Source of the DNA: Paenibacillus polygoni
GTDB taxonomy: Bacteria > Bacillota > Bacilli > Paenibacillales > Paenibacillaceae
Direction of reading: 5' to 3'
DNA length: 64,000 nt
Assembly: GCF_030263935.1 (NCBI RefSeq)
Contig: NZ_CP127162.1
Span: forward strand, 3,667,501 to 3,731,500
Below are positions 9,611 through 17,755 of this stretch, in pieces. The notes beneath the pieces were generated by a model. The model was not told where the DNA came from and did no database searches. It was given only the letters and a program-made list of their open reading frames with translations. Made by a program: the position numbers and the translations under genes. Each line of letters starts with the position of its first letter. Position 1 is the stretch's first letter.

Positions 9611-10171
9611 CTAAAATCCAAATTTACTCTCTAGTTCAAGCGAATAATCCCGGTCATTCTCCTGTCTTTGCAGTACAAGTTTGATATAGATAAGCCCAGT
9701 CTCGCAGTAGGCATCGTTTTGACAAAGCCTTTCATCAGCCGTTTTTGCCACAATAGTGGACTGATCAAGTACGGCTTGTATTGAAGTAGCAGATGTACTA
9801 GATATGTATTCTTCCTCTTCAGCTAAAATTGCTTTTGATGTATATTCTTCTATCACTAGCTTTCCTTCTCGGATGGCAATTTCTCGGTGTTCTGAATTAC
9901 CTGCTTGTCCTCTGCTAAGAATGATACCGTCCTTACTATTTTCGATAGATTCGGGAGCAAAGGTATATAGTTCCGTCATAATGGACGACATGATGAGATC
10001 ACCCTCATCCCGCAGTGCATTCTCGGTAGTTATGCGGTGATATTCACGAAATCCAGAGAAAGTAATAACCGAAATCAGTCCAACAAGAATCGTGAAAATG
10101 GTTATGGCCGCAATTAACTCAATAAGGGTAAACCCCGCATCTAGATGCTGGTTATCTTCTGATTTTTTCAT
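9611..10171 (-). CDS. Type IV prepilin-like protein (PilW/GspJ-like minor pilin)
   Basis: A 186-residue protein with a classic class-III signal: a 13-residue leader ending in Gly, then FTLIELIAAITIFTILVGLI, with Glu at +5 for pilin assembly. Prepilin peptidase would cut after G13. The globular part is acidic and has two cysteines (LCQNDAYCETG), perhaps a disulfide. Size fits minor pilins of the PilW/GspJ type. It overlaps the upstream prepilin gene by 20 bp, and the ribosome binding site GGAGG lies inside that gene, so the two are expressed together. Confidence 0.8.
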   Translation of the reverse strand: MKKSEDNQHLDAGFTLIELIAAITIFTILVGLISVITFSGFREYHRITTENALRDEGDLIMSSIMTELYTFAPESIENSKDGIILSRGQAGNSEHREIAIREGKLVIEEYTSKAILAEEEEYISSTSATSIQAVLDQSTIVAKTADERLCQNDAYCETGLIYIKLVLQRQENDRDYSLELESKFGF

Positions 10172-10808
10172 CTGTAATATAGCCCTCCACTACGGCTTCG
10201 TTTCTATGTCCCCTTGGACCACCAGGCCCCGTAACAGTAACTTTCACAGGCAGTAAATAACCCGCTAATGATTCACCGTCTTGCGACGAATCCATACCAC
10301 CGCCAAGTTCCAAACTTTTAATTCTAGTACCATCCTTTAATTGCTGATGAAGCTTCGACTGATAAGAAATAACAAGCTCATACTGCACATTATTCACCTT
10401 TGGATTCAATACCTCTGGTAGAGTGTGAGCATTCCTGAATAAAGAATTATACTTACACTCCGTTACCTGGGTGCAGGAACTCCCTTTTATAATCGGCGAT
10501 CCCTCTTTATCTGATTTGAAGTATGCATCCATCTTCGTAAAATCCTGCTTCTCCAAATAAACCAATGCATTACGCGCTAAATTCACCATGACTGTCTTAT
10601 TCTGATTTGATTTAGCATAGGAATGTGCATTCATAAAATAGGAGAAAACAACGAGAGAAACAATAGATAAAATAATAGTAGCTGCAAGCACTTCCACCAA
10701 TGTAAAACCCTGCTCTTTCTGAATTTGTGCTTTCAAGGACGAAGATCCCTCACGATCTTTAGCAATCTGCTTTCGAGTTACAAGGAAATTATGTAATACT
10801 TCTTTCAT
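10152..10808 (-). CDS. Type IV prepilin-like protein (PilV/GspI-like minor pilin)
   Basis: It contains the prepilin motif QGFTLVEVLAATIILSIVSL with Glu at +5. From the first ATG the product is 218 residues with an unusually long 34-residue leader. That ATG overlaps the stop of the upstream nuclease gene (ATGA). A TTG at 10736-10734, with GAGGG 9 nt upstream, would give the normal 10-residue leader MKAQIQKEQG, so it may be the true start. The mature domain has one Cys pair (SCTQVTECKY). It probably acts with the adjacent PilW-like and PilX-like proteins as the pilus-initiating minor pilin complex. The exact subfamily cannot be told without alignment. Confidence 0.78.
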   Translation of the reverse strand: MKEVLHNFLVTRKQIAKDREGSSSLKAQIQKEQGFTLVEVLAATIILSIVSLVVFSYFMNAHSYAKSNQNKTVMVNLARNALVYLEKQDFTKMDAYFKSDKEGSPIIKGSSCTQVTECKYNSLFRNAHTLPEVLNPKVNNVQYELVISYQSKLHQQLKDGTRIKSLELGGGMDSSQDGESLAGYLLPVKVTVTGPGGPRGHRNEAVVEGYITDEKIRR

Positions 10809-11542
10809 ATTGCTTCATGTTTCTTTATATATCGACATTTTGGAAAACGGCTGCAGCCATAAAAAGAACCTCTAGAACTGTTTCGCAGTACTAGATGATT
10901 TCCACACCTTGGGCACGTAAATTCCTTGGTTGGAGCATCCGTAATTACTTCGCTTGGTTCTGGGAATTTCTCTCCCTTGTTCTTCATTACCAGGATCATC
11001 TCTATTAACCTATCTCGGTTAATTAATTTCACTCGATTCGAATTAGCGAGGTTACGTGCAGCCTCCGTATAATCACTACTCGTTACTACCCATGCCTCTG
11101 CCGCCCCGTAATGAGCGATAGCAGCCTGAGCTTCCTGTACCGCTTTGATCCCTACATTATTACGGTAACGCTTAGCTTGGACAACAATCTTCCTTCCCGC
11201 TTTCTCTAAAATCAGGTCAGCCCCATAATCCCCAGCAGCTTTCGTAACCTGAGTCTTATAGCCCTGAGCAGCAAACAGATGACTTAGATATTTCTCGAAC
11301 TGAATCCCATCCATCTGATCAATATCCTCTATTCCTGAGCGTTTGAGTCGTCTGATTCTCTGATACTTAATATTAATTAAAACAGCAATAAGAATACCTA
11401 GAGATATAAGGCTTATCACGATAGATAAATAAACTGATTTTGTCATCACAAAGGTACCAAAACCCGTTACAATGATCACAAATAGAAAGGTTGACTGAAT
11501 AAGCTCCTCCCGCTTTTTTACTTTACTTTTGCGTCTAGCCAT
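10805..11542 (-). CDS. Membrane-anchored Mrr-type restriction endonuclease-like protein with topoisomerase-type zinc finger
   Basis: A 245-residue protein in three parts. Two predicted membrane helices lie at about 18-55 after a basic MARRKSKVKKREE start. An Mrr-cat nuclease domain follows at about 75-180, with the PD-(D/E)xK pattern readable as GDYGADLIL then IVVQAKRYR. A C-terminal C4 zinc ribbon is last (CPRCGNHLVLRNSSRGSFYGCSRFPKC), like the one at the end of bacterial topoisomerase I. I chose the ATG at 11542 because GGAGGA lies 8 nt upstream and the open frame before it has no conserved look. The stop overlaps the prepilin ATG, so it is the first gene of the minor-pilin operon. No methylase partner is present, so a classical restriction role is unlikely. 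Confidence 0.8.
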   Translation of the reverse strand: MARRKSKVKKREELIQSTFLFVIIVTGFGTFVMTKSVYLSIVISLISLGILIAVLINIKYQRIRRLKRSGIEDIDQMDGIQFEKYLSHLFAAQGYKTQVTKAAGDYGADLILEKAGRKIVVQAKRYRNNVGIKAVQEAQAAIAHYGAAEAWVVTSSDYTEAARNLANSNRVKLINRDRLIEMILVMKNKGEKFPEPSEVITDAPTKEFTCPRCGNHLVLRNSSRGSFYGCSRFPKCRYIKKHEAI

Positions 11543-11658
11543 TATAAAAGTCCTCCGTCTTTCTTTGAATCTAGATAAATATTCGACATATAGGACTAAA
11601 TTCCTGCTACTAAAGACATATTCCAATAGAATCATATGCACTATATTAAAATAAAAAA

Positions 11659-11700
11659 AAGAAAAAGACCTCTTGCAAAAATGCAAGAGGTCTTTTTCTT
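11659..11700 (-). terminator. Terminator of the tRNA transcription unit
   Basis: A 19-bp stem (AAGAAAAAGACCTCTTGCA and its complement) with a 4-nt loop, followed on the minus strand by a long T-rich tract. It lies 6 bp past the second tRNA and insulates the nuclease-prepilin operon from tRNA transcription. Confidence 0.92.
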
Positions 11701-11705
11701 CATAA

Positions 11706-11779
11706 TGGGCCCTGAGGGACTCGAACCCCCGACCAATCGGTTATGAGCCGACCGCTCTAACCAACTGAGCTAAGGGCCC
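11706..11779 (-). tRNA. tRNA with CAU anticodon (probably tRNA-Ile2, possibly elongator tRNA-Met)
   Basis: A 74-nt cloverleaf with acceptor stem GGGCCCT/AGGGCCC, D arm TAGCTCAGTTGGTTAGAGC, anticodon loop CTCATAA (CAU at positions 34-36) and T arm GGGGGTTCGAGTCCC. CCA is not encoded. The G-rich acceptor and TTAGCTCAG start resemble the lysidine-modified isoleucine tRNA more than elongator Met, but the two cannot be separated safely by eye. Confidence 0.85.
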
Positions 11780-11835
11780 TGATCATTTCAATTACACATC
11801 TAGTAATTGTTAATGAAGCGCTGTAGGTACTTCAA

Positions 11836-11909
<74 letters not shown>

Positions 11910-11941
11910 TCAATTAGTTAATTAAAACAGCGACCTCTAAT

Positions 11942-11971
11942 AATATACACGATGTGTAATAGAAATGTCAA
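11942..11971 (-). promoter_or_regulatory. Sigma-A promoter for the tRNA pair
   Basis: A perfect -35 TTGACA (11971-11966) and -10 TATATT (11947-11942), separated by 18 bp, stand 33 bp before the initiator tRNA. A strong consensus is expected for a stable RNA promoter. Confidence 0.85.
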
Positions 11972-11977
11972 GGCCTT

Positions 11978-12151
11978 TTACGGAATAAATCGAACACCAT
12001 ATTTTCCTTTACGAGATTGATATACTTCAACCTGCTTAGGATCATCATGACCGTAAATCCATCCGTCTTGCTCCATCCGTTTAGCCAGACATCCTGCCTG
12101 GAACTTTGAGACATATAGTCTAGCATAATAGATCCAGTTCAACCGAGTCAT
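11978..12151 (-). CDS. Small hypothetical protein, 57 residues
   Basis: A short ORF starting MTRLNWIYYARLYVSKFQAG and ending KGKYGVRFIP, with ribosome binding site AAAGGAAG just before the ATG. It is basic and aromatic-rich, has one Cys and no membrane helix. Codon use looks normal and the tail KYGVRFIP resembles a beta strand ending a small fold. A 12-codon ORF (MKKGYPANAALK, 12207-12169) with its own GAGGGGG site ends 17 nt upstream and might act as a coupled leader. I do not recognise a family. It stops just before the tRNA promoter. Confidence 0.6.
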   Translation of the reverse strand: MTRLNWIYYARLYVSKFQAGCLAKRMEQDGWIYGHDDPKQVEVYQSRKGKYGVRFIP

Positions 12152-12226
12152 CTTCCTTTAACACTACTCTATTTTAAAGCTGCATTAGCAGGATACCCTT
12201 TTTTCATATGAAATAACCCCCTCTAT

Positions 12227-12267
12227 AAAAAAACTCTGAGCAGCAGCCAAATTGCTGTTACTCAGAG
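12227..12267 (-). terminator. Terminator of the ABC transporter operon
   Basis: Stem CTCTGAGCAGCAGC paired with GCTGTTACTCAGAG (one mismatch, one wobble) and a 6-nt loop, followed on the minus strand by seven T. It lies after the small hydrophobic ORF and closes the operon. Confidence 0.88.
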
Positions 12268-12324
12268 CTATAAATCTAGATCAAATATTCAAACACATAT
12301 TCATAGCAATACGTTTTTGCCCTT

Positions 12325-12462
12325 CTATAACGCTCCCTTAAAATCTGCAATGGCCAACAACACGATCGCAATCAAGATAACGAGATTAACAAGGAATAAC
12401 ACGATTAGTAACACCCACAATAGCCAAACCAGCAATTTCCGAACCCACTTCATAATAAGCAT
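12325..12462 (-). CDS. Tiny hydrophobic membrane protein, 45 residues
   Basis: A short ORF starting MLIMKWVRKLLVWLLWVLL and ending LLAIADFKGAL, preceded by AGGAGAG 8 nt before the ATG. After a short basic start, residues about 8-39 are almost entirely L, V, I, W and A, long enough for one membrane helix or a tight hairpin. It begins 26 bp after the solute-binding protein gene and before the terminator, so it belongs to the ABC operon. It could be a small regulatory subunit of the transporter. This is inferred from position; no family is recognised. Confidence 0.6.
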   Translation of the reverse strand: MLIMKWVRKLLVWLLWVLLIVLFLVNLVILIAIVLLAIADFKGAL

Positions 12463-12488
12463 GGTAAGTAATCTCTCCTAGATGCTCC

Positions 12489-13958
12489 CTATTGCAATTT
12501 ATCTTCAAAAGAGGCCTTTGGATCTTTTTGAAGCTTAAGCAACATTTCGTTCCCTTCTTTTTGCCATTCTGCCAGCGCTTCTTTTGGTGTCTTTTTGTTA
12601 TCCATTACTTGTTTAAAATATTTCTGTCCTACTTGATCAACTTGCCACAGATTCGGCATTTTTTGATACAGCTGGTATTGATTCATATTAACCGGTGGAG
12701 TTGGTTTAAGGGTATAAAATGCGCCGATATTATAATCCAAACCTTCTTTTGGCTTGATATAACTCTTCCGAGACACAAGTTCGTAACTGCTTCTGGCTCT
12801 TATCTTTGCCCATTCTTCACCATTTAGAAATTTAATAAATTCCCATGCGTCATCTGGATTCTGAGCGCTGCTGTTGATGGCCATTAAATTACTGAGATAG
12901 ACGTTGCCGCCAACACCAGGTTTCTCTTGATGTACAGGCGGAGTCACGACATCCCAATCAATAGGATTAAATTTCTCGTTCTTCTCTGCATACTTATTAT
13001 CATTGATTAGACGGGTTACATAACCATAATCAGCGATAACCATCGCAGTACGGCCTTCCATAAACAAGTTGCCTTGGAATGGATTAAATTCCTCAGGTGA
13101 CCCCGAGTTATTGTTCATCGCATCTTGCCCTGCTAAAACTTTGTCTCGAGAAAGCTTTGAGATGGTTGACCATACTTTTTCCCATGAATCATTATCCACT
13201 GTCATCTTCTCTGCCTTATCGTCGTAAGTACGCAATTGCAGAGGAGCTGCATAGGTCTGCGCATCATAGAACGCATCACTTCCCCATTGATTTAAGGATA
13301 TCCCATAAATTTGGTCTTTCCCTTCTCCACTAGTAACACGGCGCGCTTTATCAAAAATGTCATCCCACGTGGATCCATCAACGGGCGGTTCTACGCCTGC
13401 TTTCTGAAAAATCGCCTTGTTATAAAATAAAGCAGAAGAAGAGAATGTCGGAGTTAGCGCATAGATACTGTTATCACCTATATCCTTAATTCCGTCCAGG
13501 ACTGTCGGTACAATATCACTTGTATCAAATTTATCTTCGGCAATGAGGGGATCTAGCTGCTTGAGCATATTTTCCTGAACCAAGGACTTCATTGTACTTA
13601 CATCGCCAATAATAATGTCTACTGGATTATCCCCGGTCAGCATCTTTTTCACGGATTCAAGTTGATCCGGCTGTTCGGGCTGTTCCTTTTGTGTGTAATC
13701 ATAGTACTGATACTCGGTCTGATCAATGGCAGGTACAATCTCAATCGTTATATTATCGTTTAACACTTCAAACACGTCCGTATACTGCTGACGGAAATAG
13801 GAATCATCATTACTTCCATATAGCGTTCCCAATCGCAATACTCGCTCTTGCTGCTGTGATGGTTCGGCAGCTGTACAGCCCGCAATTGCCGGTGCCACCA
13901 GTGTCATACAAGTAAGTAATGTCACAACAGGACGAGCTAACAAAGACCTCTTTTTCAT
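12489..13958 (-). CDS. Extracellular solute-binding lipoprotein (family 1, sugar-type)
   Basis: A 489-residue lipoprotein: MKKRSLLARPVVTLLTCMTL, then lipobox AIAGC with the lipid Cys near residue 27. The rest has the layout of family 1 binding proteins: an early LRLGTLYG strand, PVDIIIGDVSTMKSL, ALTPTFSSSALFYNKAIFQKAG (the usual hinge region), GRTAMVIADYGY and DDAWEFIKFLNGEEWAK near the C-terminus. The start was chosen for its signal peptide and GAGAGGAAG site; a longer reading adds 27 unlikely residues. No MalF/MalG-type permeases are adjacent. The gene follows an FtsX-type permease and its ATPase, an unusual partner set. The ligand is unknown. Confidence 0.85.
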   Translation of the reverse strand: MKKRSLLARPVVTLLTCMTLVAPAIAGCTAAEPSQQQERVLRLGTLYGSNDDSYFRQQYTDVFEVLNDNITIEIVPAIDQTEYQYYDYTQKEQPEQPDQLESVKKMLTGDNPVDIIIGDVSTMKSLVQENMLKQLDPLIAEDKFDTSDIVPTVLDGIKDIGDNSIYALTPTFSSSALFYNKAIFQKAGVEPPVDGSTWDDIFDKARRVTSGEGKDQIYGISLNQWGSDAFYDAQTYAAPLQLRTYDDKAEKMTVDNDSWEKVWSTISKLSRDKVLAGQDAMNNNSGSPEEFNPFQGNLFMEGRTAMVIADYGYVTRLINDNKYAEKNEKFNPIDWDVVTPPVHQEKPGVGGNVYLSNLMAINSSAQNPDDAWEFIKFLNGEEWAKIRARSSYELVSRKSYIKPKEGLDYNIGAFYTLKPTPPVNMNQYQLYQKMPNLWQVDQVGQKYFKQVMDNKKTPKEALAEWQKEGNEMLLKLQKDPKASFEDKLQ

Positions 13959-13980
13959 TAGAAAATCTTCCTCTCTATAG

Positions 13981-14835
13981 TTACTTCGGCTGCGTAATGA
14001 CGATGCGCTCCCCATCAAATTCAAGTGTAGCCCGCTCATCGATGGATAGTGCCTCTAAGTATTCTCTTGGTACCTGCAGTCTTCCAGCGCGATCAATGAT
14101 AACAAATGCCTCATGTACCTCTTTACTGCCTGGAACGCGTTCCGTATCAAGACTAGCATTTCGTTTCACAAATTCGGTACTCGTTAGTCCATCCCGAATA
14201 GCAACAATCCGGTCCACTTTGTTCGCGAGTTCTAGATCATGTGTAACAATGACAATGCTAATCCCAAGTTCCCGGTTCATTTTGCGAAAAATATCCATAA
14301 TACGGTCACTCGTCTCGCTGTCTACCGAACCAGTAGGTTCATCTGCAAGCAGCAATTTTGGCTTATTAGATAAGGAGATCGCAATCGCAACCCTCTGCTG
14401 TTCCCCGCCAGACAGTTGATAAAGCCTTGAATGCATGCGATCTTTAAGACCTACCCACTCCAGCAGCTGTTTGGCATAAGCCCGGTCATATTTACCGCCA
14501 AGCATCATCGGTGTCTCCACATTCTCGAGCGCTGTCATGTATGGAAGTAAGTTGCGGCCGTTATTCTGCCATATAAATCCGACGGTATGACGTTTATATT
14601 CGACGAGCTGAGGTTCTGTCATCTTGAGCAGGTCCCAATCACCAACAACAGCAGTTCCAGCAGAAGGGCGATCTAGCCCGCCTAAAATATTTAAAAGCGT
14701 AGATTTCCCGCTTCCGCTGTTCCCAATGATCGCCATCATTTCTCCATCCTCAACCGTGAGGTTGAGTCCTTGCAAGGCAACCACTTCCACTTCACTTGAT
14801 TTATAAATTTTGACAAGACCTTCACAGTGGATCAT
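13981..14835 (-). CDS. ABC transporter ATPase (MacB/LolD type) with AbrB-like C-terminal domain
   Basis: A 284-residue protein. Residues about 1-225 are an ABC ATPase: Walker A GNSGSGKSTLLN, signature [12 protein letters not shown], Walker [13 protein letters not shown] and H-loop IVTHD. This type normally energises FtsX/MacB permeases. The last 45 residues (FVIIDRAGRLQVPREYLEAL, then ERATLEFDGERIVI) match the AbrB/MazE/SpoVT swapped-hairpin pattern, which is not a usual part of this ATPase family. It starts 1 bp after the permease stop. The AbrB-like tail could dimerise the ATPase or bind DNA; neither is shown. The ATPase call is secure, the tail call is by pattern. Confidence 0.88.
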   Translation of the reverse strand: MIHCEGLVKIYKSSEVEVVALQGLNLTVEDGEMMAIIGNSGSGKSTLLNILGGLDRPSAGTAVVGDWDLLKMTEPQLVEYKRHTVGFIWQNNGRNLLPYMTALENVETPMMLGGKYDRAYAKQLLEWVGLKDRMHSRLYQLSGGEQQRVAIAISLSNKPKLLLADEPTGSVDSETSDRIMDIFRKMNRELGISIVIVTHDLELANKVDRIVAIRDGLTSTEFVKRNASLDTERVPGSKEVHEAFVIIDRAGRLQVPREYLEALSIDERATLEFDGERIVITQPK

Positions 14836-14836
14836 C

Positions 14837-17755
14837 TTACCGCTCCTCTCCCATTTTGACGGCTTGATGCACCTTCAGTCTCCGAATTTGCCACAGCAGC
14901 ATTCCTGCACCAATCAGCAGCATTACAAGCGTCACTGCGTACAACTGAAGCGTGTCACTTTGTTCAAAAACAATTCGAAATGGAGGTACTTGCTGTTTCA
15001 CATTATCTGTAGTCTGGAGAAACGGTAAAAATAACCGACTTGCGAGTTCACCGATCCCAATTCCGAGTACAATCGATAATCCTGCGGTAAAAATCTGTTC
15101 TAGTAACAACATCCCGCTGAGCTGTGCTCGAGGCAGACCCATGGCGCGGAGTACCCCAAACTGAACAACACGGCCAGATAAGTTAAAGAACCAATACAGC
15201 ACATATCCAATAAGTGAAATCAAGATGGATACCAAGAATCCGAGACTAAGAATTCCAAATACCCCTCCTCTTGAAGGATGTTTACCTTCAGCGACAAGTT
15301 CAGTCCGTACATCTTTTACCGATGACAGCTCGATACCATCTTTGCCAAGTCTCTCAATGAGCGGTGCAACCAGCGCATCAGGTTCCATTTTGAGCCACAC
15401 TTCGTATGGCATCATAGGAACTTGATCGTAGATATAATCTAGATTAGTTATAAAAAAGGGCGTCTCATCCGGATACTGCGCCGGCCAGTAGGGCAGTATG
15501 CCAAAAACAACAAAATCTATCATCTGTTCCTGCAAGGCAATCGATAGTACATCTCCACTTTCCAGCTGATATTTTGCAGCAAACCCGGAAGGAATGATGA
15601 CCGCTCCCTCATAATGACCCAGCAGGTCTAGATATTTATTCGGATGCGCGGGGAACAAATCATTACGAAACCAAGCAACCTCTGCAAAATCAACGTTATC
15701 GATGCCCACGACCATGCCTTGGCCTGCCGATTTACCAGATACGACTACATTTCCCTTGGTCTGCAGCACTCTCGCCGCATGTTCTACACCAGGCAGCTGG
15801 CGAAAAACTTCAAAAGGAGGTTCTGAGTATATTATTTTACTTGGAGCAGGTGAACCCGAGCCGCCGCCGCCTCCAGCTCCACCGCCAGGGTTCCCCCCGC
15901 CTCCTGCACCTGGGTTTCCTCCTCCAGTACCTGGGGATCCAGAACCTCCCCCATTCCCTGCATTTCCGCCGGTGCTTGGTAACATCTCTGCGGTTCCTTC
16001 CCATACCGTCTGCATCACAACATCCGTTCCATACCGGTACAGAGTACGTTCCGTAGAGTTAAGGTCGATCGTCCTCGCAGCAGAAGCATTATATACACCA
16101 AGACCCAAAGTAAGTACGAGCAAGATCATAAGCGGGTAATAAGAAGAAGAGGAGCGAGAAAGCTGTGTTAGCGTAAGGTAGATAGGTACCGGGAAAACTT
16201 TACGCCCTATCCAGCTGAAGAATCTGAGAATCCAAGGGAAGATACGTAAGAAGAATAATCCTGCTGCAAAAATGAAAAGTGCTGGAACAAAGAATAAAAA
16301 CGGCTGTACTTGAAGCTGATCTGTGGTCATCCCGGTTTGAAAAGTCAGCATCTGCCTTTCGTAGAACAGGTAGTAGCCGTAACCCGCAAGACCCAGCAAT
16401 AAAATATCCATATACCAACGCTGCCAAAAAGGTTTTCTATCACTTCTTGCTTGCCTGCGTTTAGCATCAACAATTGTCGACCGGGCATATCCCATGGCGG
16501 GAATAACCGAAGCAATAATCGAAGCAATAACAGCAATGGCGCCAAGAAGAATTGCATCTTGTGTGATTCCGATTGGGATTGATTTACGATCAACAAAGGA
16601 CAGAAATCCACTTGCTGAGCCGATGCTTTTTGCCATAAACCAGCCGAGAAAAGGTCCCGCTACCATCGCAATTGCTCCTAGGACGATGCCCTCCAGTAAA
16701 TATAAAATGACGATCTGCTTGGCGGATGCCCCGCGGCTGCGAAGAACAGCGATATCACTTTCCTGCTTTTGCAGAGACTGTCTAGCATTCATCACGATAA
16801 AATAAAAAACCATCGCAATCATGGGCACCGCTAGTGTAAAAAGCATCGTTTGGAGCTGTAAGCTTTGTTTTCGAAAATTAGCAAGTAAATCTCCAAAAGA
16901 AATATCCACTTTTGTGTCCTTTAGCTTCTGATAAAGTTCAATATCAAGACGCTCTAGTGTACTGCTTAAGGAAGGAAGCTGACTTGTTTTAATCTGACTC
17001 AGATCAAAAACGTAGTACCATTTTGATGTTTGTATCGGCACGTTTTGGTCTGCAAGAAGATACGTATTAAATAAGCCAGGATCTACATAAAATCCATTCA
17101 TCATTCCTTCAAAACCCTGAACCCAGTATGGATCAGCTGTATCATCGGGGGTAAATGCACCCACAATCTTGACTCGAAGGGTAAGATCTAGACCGCTGTA
17201 TACGGGATACTCCATGATGTCTCCCACATGCAGATCATTTCGGTACATCCCTTCTTCCAGCATGACGGCTTCAATAAGATCACCCTGAGCCTGATTTCCG
17301 GGAAGTACACCTTGATTCATCGTGACATGATTTTTGAGATCATTCATTGACCCGAGTGTCATGGTACGAATTCGGCTTGCATCTACTTTTTCCGGATCTT
17401 CTGGGCTGACCTCCGTACTTCGAATGGATCTGATATTAACATAGGTGCTGTAATCAAATCCGATCTTTGCAGGAATATCCTGCTGAATGAATCGATCTAC
17501 ATCCTCAAGTGACCTAAGATCTGTTTTGGTACCGCCGGGAGCTTGATAACTCATAAGCAGTGAACCGGCCGGCATACCGCTGCTCTCATCCTCAAGGGAC
17601 TGTGCAACAACACGCTTTAGTGCGCCATCAGCATACATCGGAATGCTCACCGTGAAGCCAACAGCCACAATAAGACCAATCAAGGTACTTAACGTCAGCC
17701 AGCGCGTATTCCACATTTTGCGAGACAATAATCGTAACAAGGGGATACCTTTCAT
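14837..17755 (-). CDS. FtsX-like ABC permease, 972 residues, with glycine-rich extracellular insert
   Basis: A large permease of the FtsX/MacB superfamily in the duplicated 'long' form. One N-terminal helix (about 18-42) is followed by an extracellular domain to about 310, helices near 315, 360 and 405, two more near 450 and 480 and one near 540, then a second extracellular domain and three final helices (about 830-960) ending LRLKVHQAVKMG. FtsX signatures such as VLRSRGASAKQIVILYLLEG and QFGVLRAMGLPRAQL are clear. Residues about 598-637 are a Gly/Ser/Pro/Asn repeat that probably links the membrane to the second outer domain. It overlaps the adaptor gene stop and sits between two ATPase genes. 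Such proteins often move lipids, peptides or lipoproteins, or work as mechanotransmitters. Confidence 0.87.
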   Translation of the reverse strand: MKGIPLLRLLSRKMWNTRWLTLSTLIGLIVAVGFTVSIPMYADGALKRVVAQSLEDESSGMPAGSLLMSYQAPGGTKTDLRSLEDVDRFIQQDIPAKIGFDYSTYVNIRSIRSTEVSPEDPEKVDASRIRTMTLGSMNDLKNHVTMNQGVLPGNQAQGDLIEAVMLEEGMYRNDLHVGDIMEYPVYSGLDLTLRVKIVGAFTPDDTADPYWVQGFEGMMNGFYVDPGLFNTYLLADQNVPIQTSKWYYVFDLSQIKTSQLPSLSSTLERLDIELYQKLKDTKVDISFGDLLANFRKQSLQLQTMLFTLAVPMIAMVFYFIVMNARQSLQKQESDIAVLRSRGASAKQIVILYLLEGIVLGAIAMVAGPFLGWFMAKSIGSASGFLSFVDRKSIPIGITQDAILLGAIAVIASIIASVIPAMGYARSTIVDAKRRQARSDRKPFWQRWYMDILLLGLAGYGYYLFYERQMLTFQTGMTTDQLQVQPFLFFVPALFIFAAGLFFLRIFPWILRFFSWIGRKVFPVPIYLTLTQLSRSSSSYYPLMILLVLTLGLGVYNASAARTIDLNSTERTLYRYGTDVVMQTVWEGTAEMLPSTGGNAGNGGGSGSPGTGGGNPGAGGGGNPGGGAGGGGGSGSPAPSKIIYSEPPFEVFRQLPGVEHAARVLQTKGNVVVSGKSAGQGMVVGIDNVDFAEVAWFRNDLFPAHPNKYLDLLGHYEGAVIIPSGFAAKYQLESGDVLSIALQEQMIDFVVFGILPYWPAQYPDETPFFITNLDYIYDQVPMMPYEVWLKMEPDALVAPLIERLGKDGIELSSVKDVRTELVAEGKHPSRGGVFGILSLGFLVSILISLIGYVLYWFFNLSGRVVQFGVLRAMGLPRAQLSGMLLLEQIFTAGLSIVLGIGIGELASRLFLPFLQTTDNVKQQVPPFRIVFEQSDTLQLYAVTLVMLLIGAGMLLWQIRRLKVHQAVKMGEER

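Noticed and set aside
10805..11542. Classical restriction-modification system
   Set aside because: Only an Mrr-type nuclease is present; no methyltransferase or specificity subunit is near, and it is fused to membrane helices.
15702..16139. Proline-rich plus-strand ORF opposite the permease
   Set aside because: It is the complement of the glycine-rich repeat in the permease gene; proline runs are a mirror effect of the repeat.
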